From NCBI RefSeq assembly GCF_026151205.1, contig NC_087082.1:3128001-3192000 (forward strand): 64,000 bases of DNA, given 5' to 3'. The DNA is from Bolinopsis microptera. Taxonomy: Eukaryota > Ctenophora > Tentaculata > Lobata > Bolinopsidae. Under the pieces are notes generated by a model. The model had not been told where the DNA came from. It saw nothing but the letters and a program-made list of their open reading frames with translations, and searched no databases. A program made the translations under genes and the position numbers. Positions 22,001 to 31,700 of this stretch are shown here, one piece after another; positions within the stretch are counted from its first letter, which is position 1; the number at the start of each line of letters is the position of its first letter.

Positions 22001-25000
22001 TGTATTTGCAGAGCTTAGTTAGATGCCATATATTCGTTAACTAGCTCGTTAGTCTAGTTAGATTAGGGAGCGATAGGCGCGCCTAGCAATATATCATCTT
22101 AAACAATAATCTCAGAGTGTGTGTCTGTCTGTGTGTGTGTGTGCGCGTGTAATTTCCGAGCGGCTTAATCAAGAAAACGGTTACGGGGCTGGTTTTTTCG
22201 GTATACGGGTAAATGCCTCACAGAATGGCTAGCCTCACAGAATGGCCAAATTTGTAAATGTTTTTGTAACTAATTTTTTATAAAAGACTGGTAGGTTTTG
22301 TGGATACCATATGAAACAAAAGTCTTCTGGCAACACTTCCTGTGGTGAAATGGCCAAAATATGCCTCACAAAATTTGTTTTCAAATTTTTGAACTAAGTT
22401 TACATTTTGGTGAGAACTTCTGGCACCAGTATGACAGAAGATGTTCAAAGAATAGTATTCATCAAAAAAAACGAACATTGTTCAATATAGGAAGAAAAAA
22501 ATGCTAAAATGGCTACACGCCTCACAAAATGGCCAAAATATGCCTCACAAAATTTGTTTTCAAATTTTTGAACTAAGTTTGCATTTTGGTGAGAACTTCT
22601 GGCACCAGTATGACAGAAGATGTTTAAAGAATGGTATTCATCAAACAAAACGAACATTGTTCAATTTAGGAAGAAACAAAATGTTAAAATGGCTAAACGC
22701 CTCACAAAATGGCCAAAATATGCCTCACAAAATGGCTAAAATTTAAAACTCCTTTTATTCAATGAAACCATAAGTCTAAAGTATTCACGAGCTATTTATT
22801 ATACAATAACACCCCAGATGGAGTGTTTTTACAGCCGAATGAAGGTTATAAATCATGAAATCAGGGAATATGAACAACGCCACACAAAATGGCCATTTTT
22901 GGTGTAGGAAATTACGCCCTTTTTATTCAGTTCTAAGAAATTTCACCTATATGGGGGTGTTAACAAGGCATATTAATACCAGCAGCATGCCTGAAACAAG
23001 AGCCAAAGGTTTTAGAAAAATAAAATTTTCTCGTTTTCTTTTTTTTTGCCATTTTGTCAGGCATTTTTTCTTTTTTGTGAAATAATTTTTCACAGCTCAG
23101 TTTTTTCGTGAGTTTTAGGTTATTACCCCATTCCTTAATAGGTTTTCTAAGAACGTGTGGTGATAGAAATTTAAAAAGTATCTCCATCAACAAAATTATA
23201 GAAATTCAGATTTGGCCATTCTGTGAGGCATGTTTTTTTCGAGGAAGATTTTCCGGCCAATTTTTCTCAAAGAAAAAATGGTTATGAGATTAAATGAACC
23301 CCCGGGAAGAAAAATATGAGTGTGGGGGGGGTGTAACCCAAAAAAACCCAATCCCAGTATGACCTTTTTCAGGGTAGGAGTTGGGTTTTTTTGGGTTTTT
23401 TTTGGGTTTTTTACAAATTTTTCATTTGAAGGAAATAAAATCATGTAGGCACCTAGCAAAACAATTATCAGTACAACATCACTGTTGTGGTTCATCACTA
23501 CAACGTTACAATAGATATAATCGCTTAAATATCACCCAAAAGCAGTATTTTATTCACTGATGTGCTCAGAAGAAGTTGGCCATCCAGATATGATATCAGC
23601 CATATGTAATGCTCAGTTCGATGGCCATGGCAAATTGAGTTAGTAGGGACGCAACTCACTGATGACCTCAACCCTGACCGCAACCGGTACGAGAGGAATA
23701 AAGCCTTTCTTCTCACCTTCACGATCTCTGTTTCCGTTTTCCTGATCATCCGCTTAACGAGAAACCATGCTCTATCTCCAACTGAAAGAATCTTGCAGTT
23801 ACCATCAGCTGCATGATCACATGTGATATTAAGTGATATCTTCGCTTGTTTATGGCCCTGGAGTCGCTAAAATCTTGACTGGGATGGCATTCGATCTCGC
23901 CCTCCATTGAGGCAAACCTCAACAGCCGTATCATGATGCAGACTGCAGAGCATCACCATACACAGTTACTATTTTCGCCCATTCCTCTGATGAGTCAATA
24001 TCCTCCACTTCCTCTTCTTCATCATCTGTTCCGCTTCGTCACTCTCTGCTCCGTCAGAAGATGGTTGGAAAGCCTCTCCTTCAAAGTTACAGTGTTCTTG
24101 AAGGAGTTCTCTACCCCTTGAGACTCCCTTCTTCATAGCTTGTAACAATCTTGGGATTGAAGTATCTTTACCTCTAAATAGTTTCTCTGCCTTCGGATGC
24201 GGTATAACAAGCTTGTTGCGAGAGTGGGCAACTGTTACAGGGATCAAACTTTTGCCGAGTGCATCAAGCTCGAGGGAACGGTTTGATTTGCCCATGCCAA
24301 CCAACATATCCTTAGAACACAGATTAGTTCTAATGCCTGCATGGAGGCCTATGCGCAGGAAAGCATAAAGTTTGGTCGCAGGCATCGGATGTAAACAGCC
24401 GGGGCATAAAGTGTTGATAACTGTTGTCAGCTGTTACACTGAGAATGTACAGCATCAGACCCTCGACTGTAATAATCGCATCATCAAAATTTTTACATGT
24501 AGGCAGGTGGTCTTTCAATGGTTGTGTATAGCTTAGGTGGCCCAAGGCGTCACCGCTGGATAGAAGCTGGGTGGAAGCCCTGGCCTGATGTGAGGCTCCC
24601 AGAACTTTGAAAAGGGGTATCCTGCTGGTGCTCTCTTCCAGACACTCATCGGACAGCATGATGAAAGCCACTACCTCCGCGTGGTGAAGACTGGATACTG
24701 GACAGGGGGTCCAGGCTAAAGGCAGGACGGTCGACGGGAGACATTGAGCCCCGGAAGTTCAATAATTTGATCTATTGACTCCTTAACTCTTGGTCTACAA
24801 GAGGCTTTGAGACTCGTAAATCTTTACTGTGGATTGCACAGTAGCTTAAGAGGTGTTGGCTGTTACCCTGTTCAACCTAGTCTACTATGACCCAGCTAGA
24901 CTGGACCACACACTGGTAGTAAGGATACGGCTCCCTATGCCCGGGGTACCGGGTAACGGGGTAGTCAGGGGAAGGCCAAGGGTTAGTCCCCGCTAAAGTG

Positions 25001-27803
25001 TGGCTATGTTCTCACTCTAACCTCCTTATGCTTTGGGAAAAAATCGGACAGTCCCACACTTGAGCAGGTGATGATTGGGTAAGGATTACAACTGATGCTG
25101 TTGGGTAGAAAAAGGAAGTGTCACATTTGTCTTGTATAGCATATAATATGTTCGTGCAATTACATGCTCAAGATATCCAAGATATTATGGTGAGAGTTAA
25201 AGATGGCTATTGTTTAATAGCCAGAGAACAGCACAAACGCATCGAACATGCAGAACTATTTTCTCAAAGCAAGCTGCACATCCTTGGCCTGCAAGAACAT
25301 CATGTAGTGCATTCTGAGCCTACCAGGATAGAAAAGATGAACAAAGGGATTCATCTAGTGACCTCATCTGCGTGGAGAAATGCAGCTGGCGCTTCTAATG
25401 GGAGAGTAGGAATCATCTTGACGAGGACAGCATATGAGGCTATTTAAGTCTTATAAAATCTTACAGCGCAAGGATCCTCACCAATCACCATGTCTTTTAA
25501 TGGAAAGCGCAGGCTCACTGTCATCACATGCTACAGTCATACAGAAGCCTCATCTGATGAGGAGGCAGAAAATCTCTTTTGTCTAAAACCAAGCATCTTA
25601 CTGTTAATTTAGTAGAAGAGGAGCCACACACAATAACTCCTAAAGACGGACATGCCTTAGAGAAAGTTGAGGATTTTTTCTACCTAGGAGCCTGGACAAG
25701 TACAACGGAGCACGACTTTAGGGTACGCAAGGCCAAGGCATGGGCTGCATACCACAAAATGAAGGCTATATGGAGGTCCAATTTGCGCCGAGATTTAAAG
25801 ATCCGTCTGTTTCAAGGCTACAGTTGAATCAATCTTCCTGTATGGAACGGAAACGTGGACAATGACAAAATCTTTGAAAACAATAGACGGATGTTACAGT
25901 AGAATGCTTTGGATGGCCCTAAACGTGGACTGGAGAGAACATCGCACCAACAAAGAGGTCTTTGGATCACTCCCAAGAGTTAGTTCGAAGATACAGGCCA
26001 GAAGAATGAGGTTGGCTGGGCACATCCAGAGATCCAGCGATATGATGACCTGGCAGTACACCAACTTCTCCTTCGGGAACCTAGCCATGGGACCAGAGGG
26101 AGGGGCAGACCACCGCTCACCTTCGTCGATAACCTAATAAGTGACACCGTACTCAAGAACACTGGGGAGATTAAGGAGCTTCTGGCGGACAGAAAGCTTT
26201 GGAGACACATCATTGAGACTCGGACTCTGAAGCCGCCTTAAGTCAAGTAATTTAAGTCATGTGCTTTGACCTTCGTCATAGCCTCTTTCAATGACAGGAG
26301 AACACATTTGCCACATTTGGCACATTTCCACTTTCTGCATTCATATGGATTATATCTCGATGAACTAGACATCCTCTTTGCTATCGTGATAACATTATTT
26401 TATTATAAACACACTTATATACTATGTAAACTATCTATTAAGTTAAGACATGAGAACAACACGTAGGTAAGACTCAGTGGGAAATAATTCACATTCAATA
26501 CAACAAATGAAATGGCTAGAATTTTGTTTAAATTTTGTTTAAAAACCCAAAAAAACCCAAAAAAACCCAATCCCAGTATTACCTTTTCTTGGGTAGGAGT
26601 TGGGTTTTTTTGGGTTACACCCCCCCCCCGAGTGTCAACTTAGCTTCTTATGAGATAAAAACTGGAATAAAGTGTGTTTTGTGACTTTGAGAGACCTTCC
26701 TTTTTTTTGGCCATTCTGTGAGGCAAATACCCGTATAGTAGTGCCGACAAAACTCTGAAGAAGTCTAATACAATCCCAACAGGATGCAGTACGTACAAAA
26801 TAGCATTAAACAAAGTCCTAAGCACCGAAGAACGGAACCAGCGAACGGCACTTTGTCTTCACCCTTAGCTTGTACTAGTACTACAAGTACAAGTTGTATA
26901 CAAGTTGCATTTTCAAGTTGTAGATGCAATACTGCGATAGATACAACAAAGATACAAGGGCAGGTCTCTCCCGAACGTTGGGATGGCCTGAGGTGCTTAT
27001 CTCCTTTTCAGTAATCCTAAGCCACTCTGTGCCGAGGCACTATACTAGCTGTAGGGGGGTTAGTCCTACGAGCCAGAGAGTGTGTATCACCAGCCGAAGC
27101 TGTACCAAATCACAGCTTGGTAACTGACCGACTTGCATCCGACCGGATTTGAACCCGGGTCTTCTGCTTGGGAGGCGATCGTGTTACCACTACACCACTG
27201 CGATAGATTGGTTCATAATTTGTCTTGGGCAACTAAAGCATCATGTCATTTATTATTATCAGCTATTTCCTCGATTTTAAATTCATAATTGTTATCGTAA
27301 AGTAAAGCAGCACTTTTCTTCAAGTAAACAAGTTGTTCTTAGGCACGTGGTTCTGGAACAAGTAGTCCTATGGTATATTATGGCTATATGGTTATCAGAC
27401 AGAATGAGGATTAAATCACTTTAAATCTTTAATTCTATCGAGTAGTGGCAAAATATTGCAGCTCAGTGGCTTTTTGTGGTAAAAAATCGCGAATTGTCGC
27501 GGAGAATGGGAACAATTGCGAAACAAATATTGATTTCTACATGACCGGATCTTAATTAAAGATAAGAATAAATTAAAACTTAAAAAATAAATAAAAACTG
27601 AGAATCATATATTATAATGATTTTCAGTTTTATTCTTTTCTTTAAGAATAAGATCCAGTCATGTAGAAATATACCTGCCAACATTTAAGTTTGAAGAGGT
27701 AAGCCTTGATGTCACTGAGTTTAACCCAGTAGTCGAGAGTTAGAGTTGTTTCTGTACAGACCCAATTTAGAAGTACTTCCAACTCCCACAGAAACGGAAC
27801 AGC
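18922..27803 (-). CDS. PIEZO: Piezo-type mechanosensitive ion channel, C-terminal part (ten exons)
   Basis: A trimeric plasma-membrane cation channel opened by membrane tension. Ten minus-strand exons give about 472 residues ending at a stop: 27675-27803, 21652-21846, 21233-21473, 20895-21059, 20576-20704, 20142-20233, 19849-19957, 19523-19664, 19276-19378 and 18922-19032. All have AG/GT borders and compatible phases. In order they encode the anchor with the family motif PF-x2-E-x6-W (PFLWELEVLLNW), the outer pore helix (GLLVLLLILIIWFPLLFMS), the extracellular cap, the inner pore helix (SYGIIGLYISVVLVIFKFVR) and the C-terminal domain (IIFQEMPC, then LLLLYRSPETLIVW). Upstream exons encoding the blade and beam are not in clean sequence here. 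The vertebrate FEELPC is FQEMPC in this protein. Identity is very secure, but the precise ends of exons 5 and 6 are less so. Confidence 0.96.
19188..19271. repeat. 25-bp tandem repeats carrying ISRE-like GAAAGTGAAACT boxes, in the last Piezo intron
   Basis: Three 25-bp units (ACTAGCAGGT at 19201, 19226 and 19251) each hold GAAAGTGAAACTAG, an exact match to the interferon-stimulated response element pattern GAAANNGAAACT (boxes at 19192, 19217, 19242). The array starts 4 bases after the 5' splice site at 19275. On the transcript it reads as repeated CTTTCAC...CTGCTAG, so it may instead be a pyrimidine-rich splicing element or a plain minisatellite. Confidence 0.8.
19276..19378 (-). CDS. PIEZO: Piezo exon: intracellular C-terminal domain, part 1
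   Basis: 103 bp, phase 2 to 0, acceptor CCCCCCAG and donor GCTCAG|GTAACT. It encodes RIIFQEMPCPDLIMSLV, matching the cytosolic constriction segment MFEELPCVDRILKL, then TEMVRAQ. Confidence 0.95.
19523..19664 (-). CDS. PIEZO: Piezo exon: inner pore helix
   Basis: 142 bp, phase 1 to 2, acceptor ATCTTCAG and donor GTCCG|GTTAGT. It encodes FYIFSDRIVSS followed by ASYGIIGLYISVVLVIFKFV, the pore-lining inner helix, almost identical to the family consensus. Confidence 0.97.
19849..19957 (-). CDS. PIEZO: Piezo exon: cap, end
   Basis: 109 bp, phase 0 to 1, acceptor CTATACAG and donor TCGG|GTAAAT. It contains IWDGYYWSINQN in the place of the conserved EWWVIEL segment, plus NNT and NQN sequon-like sites. 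Confidence 0.82.
20142..20233 (-). CDS. PIEZO: Piezo exon: cap, part 4
   Basis: 92 bp, acceptor CATCCCAG and donor GCG|GTACG. The chosen frame gives SRRLYPNPVGS and NVDLSLQHYA, which resembles the last cap strand (VRIQLRRE-like). A second frame is also open, so this exon is the weakest of the set. Confidence 0.65.
20576..20704 (-). CDS. PIEZO: Piezo exon: cap, part 3
   Basis: The acceptor CTTTCAG is clear and the frame is fixed by the previous exon. It encodes NVVKNC...NVSGLIPTFLWARES, aligned with the family's VVIP.LFPKYIR segment. Two donors are possible: TTA|GTAAAA at 20576 (chosen because the phase fits the next exon) or TCG|GTTAGT at 20580. Confidence 0.75.
20895..21059 (-). CDS. PIEZO: Piezo exon: cap, part 2
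   Basis: 165 bp, phase 1 to 1, acceptor TTATTTCAG and donor GATGCCG|GTGGGT. It encodes NLTMRFEWTILRE, matching the ITLRFTWNFQR strand of Piezo caps, with an NLT glycosylation sequon. An extra 60 bases beyond the donor are open by chance. Confidence 0.9.
21233..21473 (-). CDS. PIEZO: Piezo exon: cap (C-terminal extracellular domain), part 1
   Basis: 241 bp, phase 0 to 1, acceptor CATATCAG and donor CCCGCAG|GTTCGT. It ends with SMTLWEISPAG, equivalent to the family's ALWRISP motif in the cap. Confidence 0.93.
21652..21846 (-). CDS. PIEZO: Piezo exon: outer pore helix
   Basis: 65 codons, phase 0 to 0, acceptor CTGTCCAG and donor GAG|GTATTG. It contains KYGIGGLLVLLLILIIWFPL, the outer helix signature, then the start of the cap with SLSVGGLE. 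The intron before it is 5.8 kb and full of transposons. Confidence 0.96.
22119..22152. repeat. TG-rich microsatellite
   Basis: A mixed TGTGTG/TGTCTG run ending in GCGCGTG lies in the large Piezo intron just upstream of the nested transposons. Confidence 0.85.
22344..22745. repeat. ~180-bp tandem duplication in transposon left end
   Basis: TGGCCAAAATATGCCTCACAAA recurs at a spacing of 179 and 180 bp (22352, 22531, 22711). The intervening text, from TTTGTTTTCAAATTTTTGAAC to GGAAGAAA, is about 95% conserved by eye. There are a little over two units. Confidence 0.85.
23525..24671 (-). pseudogene. Unrecognised coding remnant inside the nested transposon
   Basis: Overlapping minus-strand frames (24330-24671, 23969-24385, 23746-23934, 23525-23749) look like one protein broken by frameshifts. 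Visible pieces include KDHLPTCKNFDDAIITVEGL, an SRNKLVIPHPKAEKLFRGKD stretch and an acidic SSDGAESDEAEQ segment followed by basic KKRKWR. The base composition is richer in GC than its surroundings. I do not recognise the family. A transposon-encoded accessory or transposase-like protein is possible from its position between inverted repeats. Confidence 0.35.
24700..26260 (+). mobile_element. LINE copy with internal deletion (endonuclease start joined to reverse transcriptase tail)
   Basis: A GC-richer 5' leader (24,700-25,110) precedes an apurinic-endonuclease-like N-terminus (25118-25447), HAELFSQSKLHILGLQEHHV and SSAWRNAAGASNGRVGIIL, typical of invertebrate LINE proteins. About 130 bp later the reading resumes at the far end of the protein (25579-25827, VEDFFYLGAWTSTTE; 25862-26137, DGCYSRMLWMALNVDWREH; then GRPPLTFVDNLISD). 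The catalytic core of the reverse transcriptase is missing and frames are shifted, so the copy is dead. It ends in TTAAGTC-type short repeats, like the copy at 40,270. Confidence 0.8.
26943..27196 (-). mobile_element. tRNA-derived SINE with 12-bp target-site duplication
   Basis: Minus-strand insert flanked by ACTGCGATAGAT at 26931-26942 and 27197-27208. The head is tRNA-like with RNA polymerase III boxes: A-box TGGTGTAGTGG and B-box GGTTCAAATCC. A body of about 190 bp follows, ending in a CCCTTGTATCTTTGTTGT-type tail. It lies in the large Piezo intron in the same orientation as that gene. Confidence 0.82.
27135..27201 (-). tRNA. tRNA-Gly-like head of the SINE (not an independent tRNA)
   Basis: GCAGTGGTGTAGTGGTAAC, anticodon loop CTCCCAA (anticodon CCC, glycine) and the arm ACCCGGGTTCAAATCC are all present. 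The anticodon stem pairs poorly and the acceptor stem overlaps the target duplication. I therefore treat it as the promoter end of the SINE. Confidence 0.55.
27530..27671. repeat. Long hairpin (fold-back element) beside a Piezo 5' splice site
   Basis: TTTCTACATGACCGGATCTTA near 27534 is mirrored by TAAGATCCAGTCATGTAGAAA ending at 27670, and the arms continue inward to a short central loop near 27,605. The hairpin ends 3 to 4 bases from the donor GT of the anchor exon. Confidence 0.8.
27675..27803 (-). CDS. PIEZO: Piezo exon: anchor region
   Basis: 43 codons, phase 0 at both ends, between acceptor TTTTCAG and donor CAG|GTATAT. It starts AVPFLWELEVLLNW and ends DIKAYLFKLKCWQ, matching the Piezo anchor and its PF-x2-E-x6-W motif. 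A hairpin element lies 3 to 4 bases beyond the donor. Confidence 0.93.
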
Positions 27804-28789
27804 CTGAAAATATGATATTTGTTAGATTGATTTCATCAAATCTTGTTGATTTGTAAACTGATTTGTAAACTGAAGACGTAAATACATACAATTTTAAATT
27901 TGATGTTTTAAATTGCAGTATTAACATATCTTAATATAATAGTTCTGTACAAAGATATTTCATGGTGGATACTACTAGTTTATTAATTATCATATCAGAA
28001 TATTATTACAAATGTTGTAATTTTAACAATCTGCACCCTCCCAGAGTCAGATGCAGAGGACGGTATGTGTGGCCACGTACCCTAGAGTGTTCATTAGTCG
28101 TGAGTGTTAGTTCATTGTTACCGTACTTAATGAGTATTAATTGTTGTAATTTTACTTTGTCTAATGGAGGAGTGTCCAGATGTTACTGATCACAGTGCTG
28201 GCAAGCACACCCGTGCAAATTTATTCCCCCTCCCCAGTTTCCATTTTTTCCAGAAGTAAACTTGCCATTACGAGTCGCCGTTGGTTTGAATGTGATTTGG
28301 TTGTAGATCATTTCATATTTTGCGCGGTGTTTTGTTTCATGTAAATAATGCGTACATCATGTCACGTCATATTATTGTATCGTATGGCGCGGCGTATGCC
28401 AGCTCTATTGACTGTTATTCTGTCTCATCTTAATTATTATTTGTAACTAACATTCATTAATAAACTCTGATGCTTACTCGACACTCGTACAGCACTATCG
28501 AGTCCTTGATTTTGTATAAGATTCTTAATAAATAAAGGTGCACACCGCGAATTTTGCAACTTTGGCTAAAATAGTAATAGGGCGTGATACAGAAACATAC
28601 TGCTATGTTTCGCAGCGTGGGTCCAATTAGATCACCCTCAAATTAGCGGCTAAAGTTTTCGCTCCCTATTATAGATATATATAGAGTGCCAGCATACAGC
28701 AAAATCGAAGAATGTAAACAGTGCGGAGTGTGGCTTGGACATTGCTAATTTTCTCACTTGTTTTGTGAACTGCTAGTTTCTGATCTTAT
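27804..28789. other. Intron upstream of the Piezo anchor exon, no gene seen
   Basis: Clean, AT-rich sequence without recognisable exons on either strand. The residues expected just before AVPFLWELE were looked for and not found here. Confidence 0.6.
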
Positions 28790-31700
28790 CGGCCAAAAAA
28801 AGGTGTTTTTTGGGTCCAGGTTAATTTATGTCGTCAAATTTTCCGAATTTAGGTAAAACCCCCTTTTTTATTTGGTAGAGATGGGTTTTGGGATACAACC
28901 CGGGTTGTTTTTTTATAGGAATAGGCATACATAGATATGAGGGATTTACAAAAATAAATTACAAGTGGGAGAGGGTAATGCAAAGGGGTAAGAATAAACA
29001 ACGTTTGCTATATCATGTCCAACGCTCCTGCCCCACTGCACTGCTCTGCTCATGCTAAAGGGTCACTGTATATACTCCCATAAATTTATTAAACTTTTAA
29101 TTTCAAAACGCGCCTTTTCTAAAATAAATTTGGGCTCCTTTTTAGAAACTGAGATAATTTGAAAAATTTTAGGATTAAATGAAAATAAAAATTAAAAACC
29201 CAACCAAAAACCAAAACACTACAATTATAAACTTTCCCAATTTACTTTAAGGCTTCTTTAAGGTCATTATACTACCTGTACCCCCGGCAGAAACCCAAAT
29301 TTAAAACCTTTATCAAACCCTGGCTTGCTCGAGGATTTTGGGTATAGTATTTTTAGCTTATAGTAAAAAAAGCACGGTTTGTTCATTTTTTCCCAATTTT
29401 ATATTGTTAATTTGGTCGTTTTTAGCCCAATTCAAGCAAATCACCATTCTTTCTAAAAATTGTTTATTATGAAACCGGGATGTAACATGGTATCATTGAT
29501 TGGAAACCCTTCCATATCAAGGCAGCCTTCGTTACAGAGTTAATTTAGTTCGGAACAGACTTGTACGTGTACCCTAATTCTTGAACTTGCCAGTTTGTTT
29601 CAGTTTTCCCGGGGGTGGTAAGTTTGACTTTTTGGACTAGGAGCGTTTTAAAGTACAGCCCCTTTTTTGTGCTCCCAAGTTTCCCCACTCAAGGGGAGTT
29701 TCAATTTTTCAGCTTTAATGTTTCCCAATGCCCTTTAACTCGGAAAATTTGCAGTCAAACTTTTGTATTTTTTAACGGTTATGTTGTTTATATTTTATTA
29801 TTTAAAATTTTTGCTTTAATAATGTACGTTTTTGGGGTTTATAGAATTTTTTCCTGTGTTTCTCTTTTGGCCTACAATTCAATACCCAAGCATTATTCCT
29901 CTGTCTTTGTCTTCCTTCTTGAATGTTTAGTTTTGGTTACTTTTTCAAACTATTAAATAACAGGACTATTTAACTTGAAACCCTTAAATTCATCGTTTAA
30001 ATTAACCCTTTGGAGTGTTTTTTTTAATATCGTTTCTAATATAAAAATTTGGCTTTTTGGGGGTTTTAAAAACCCTTCAAGTCAAAAATAAACATGTGAT
30101 GCGTTTTAAAAAGTTGAGATCTAGCCTCGAAGCTGATCAAATTCCATTACCAAATTAATTGGCGTGTCCACAGGGGGGGTCTGAAATTTCGATTTATTAA
30201 TCGTTATATGGATACAAATTTTTTATTTAAGGGTTGTAAAATTGGGGGGTTCCATTTTATTTTTCCTAGAAGTTTTACCGTCCAGAATAATCGGTTTTTG
30301 TTATTTTCCAAAAATCGGGGCCCTTTATAACATTCAAGTCAAAATAAAATTTGCATGCGGGTATTTTAAACCTTTAATATAAAAAATTTTCCCTTTTAAT
30401 TTGGATGGTTGAAACTTAGAAACTTTCAATTTAATTTTTATGCTTTAACACGTGAAAAACGCCGATTATTTTCGTTATCCATAAGTCCTTTTTTCCGCTC
30501 AAAAAAATTCGTGGCTTTTTTTCAGAGAAAATTGAACAAAAATCGTAACTTCCGAAAAAACCCAAAAGTAATTAATTTGGTTGGGTTCCTAATTGATTAT
30601 AAAATGCATTTGTTTCCAATTTCAAAATTTTTGGTTCTGGGCCCCAATTTACCAGATCCCCATATTTAAATGATTCGGAAAACAAACCATCATTTTTCCC
30701 ATTGAGGAAGCCCTTTGGCATTTTTTGTTCGATTCGTTTAATATGTTTAATGCCGGTTTTTTGACGGGTTAATAATTTACTATCCTTGAAAATGGTAAAG
30801 CACCAGCCCAAAATGGTTTGGCGATTTCCGGGAAATAATTTTTGGCCATGTGTTGCTCAAAAACCCTTTAAAACCGGGAAAGGCTTTTTGCCTTTTGGAG
30901 GCCTTCGATTCAAAAGAAGGGGGGTGAGTTTTGGGCTCATAATGGCGCCGGACCTTCCGGGTTGGAAAAATTCCCCCGGAAAAACTGTTTTCAACTTGGG
31001 TTTTTCATACCTCGGAAGTCCAAATTCTAAGGTTTGTAATTTGCTGGTTTTTTCAATAATGCCTAAAGATGGCCTACAAACCTTTAGAGTTAACGTTAGG
31101 AAACCCGTTTTTACCAAATAAGTTTTGTGTCCGTAAGGGCGAAAGTAAGTGGGTAAGACGGAGTAATATAAATTTAAACTAGTTAAAGGCGTATAGGCCG
31201 ATGGTTAGAAATTTGGCCGTTTAGCCATATACTCGATGGCGAAATATATGGCCGGAAAAAAGGGGGCCACCTATGTTTTCCCTGGTTTGAACGCAAAAAT
31301 AAACCCGGGAAAAAAATAGTGCCAATCCTCCCTTTTGGACGTTAAATCCCGGGACCCCAATTTTAAAGACTTTTTTTGGGAACGGCTTAGGAAGATCACA
31401 AGGCCCAAAGAAGAATTAAAATTTTTTAAAAGACGGAATTTTTTACGGAATTAGAATGAAGATAAGGTCCGGATTTGTAGAAACAAAGCACGGAGAAGTG
31501 ATCAATGGGGAATTTCTTTGAGGATGAAAGGATAGGAGACCTAAGTTAATATCAAAAGGGTTTTTTATGGGTAATTTGCTATCAGTTTGCATTGATTTAA
31601 ATTCCCAGTTGTTTAGGGAATTGATTCCCGGTGATAATAAAAGGGAAAACCGAAAGCCGTATCTATTAAAACACACCTGCCCTCACTCAATCATTTCATA

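Larger units (their letters stand above)
23324..26629. mobile_element. Inner element with G-rich terminal inverted repeats, nested in the 22,202-26,737 element
   Basis: The left end has a G run followed by TGTAACCCAAAAAAACCCAA (23324-23352). The right end is the inverse: TTGGGTTTTTTTGGGTTACA and a C run (26600-26629). Each end also holds a small stem, CCCAATCCCAGTAT...GTAGGAGTTGGG. It encloses an unidentified coding remnant on the minus strand and a LINE on the plus strand. The superfamily is unknown. Confidence 0.5.
22202..26737. mobile_element. Putative DNA transposon with ~28-bp terminal inverted repeats, in the Piezo intron
   Basis: TATACGGGTA followed by TGCCTCACAGAATGGC (22202-22229) is mirrored by GCCATTCTGTGAGGCA plus TACCCGTATA-like sequence at 26710-26737. 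TA lies at both tips and could be the target duplication. The motif GCCTCACA(G/A)AATGGC recurs near the left end (about 22232, 22519, 22698, 22721) and inverted near 23045 and 23214, as expected of subterminal transposase-binding sites. No transposase was recognised, so this may be non-autonomous. Confidence 0.6.

Noticed and set aside
22501-22746. Repeated frames in the 180-bp tandem duplication
   Set aside because: They arise from the transposon subterminal repeat on both strands and have no protein-like features.
27135-27201. Functional tRNA-Gly gene
   Set aside because: The anticodon stem is poor and the element sits inside a 12-bp target duplication with a long 3' body, as in a SINE.
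29615-29956. 113-codon frame rich in Phe, Leu and Tyr (membrane-protein-like)
   Set aside because: It lies in garbled AT-rich sequence. The composition follows the T-runs, and no motif is recognisable.
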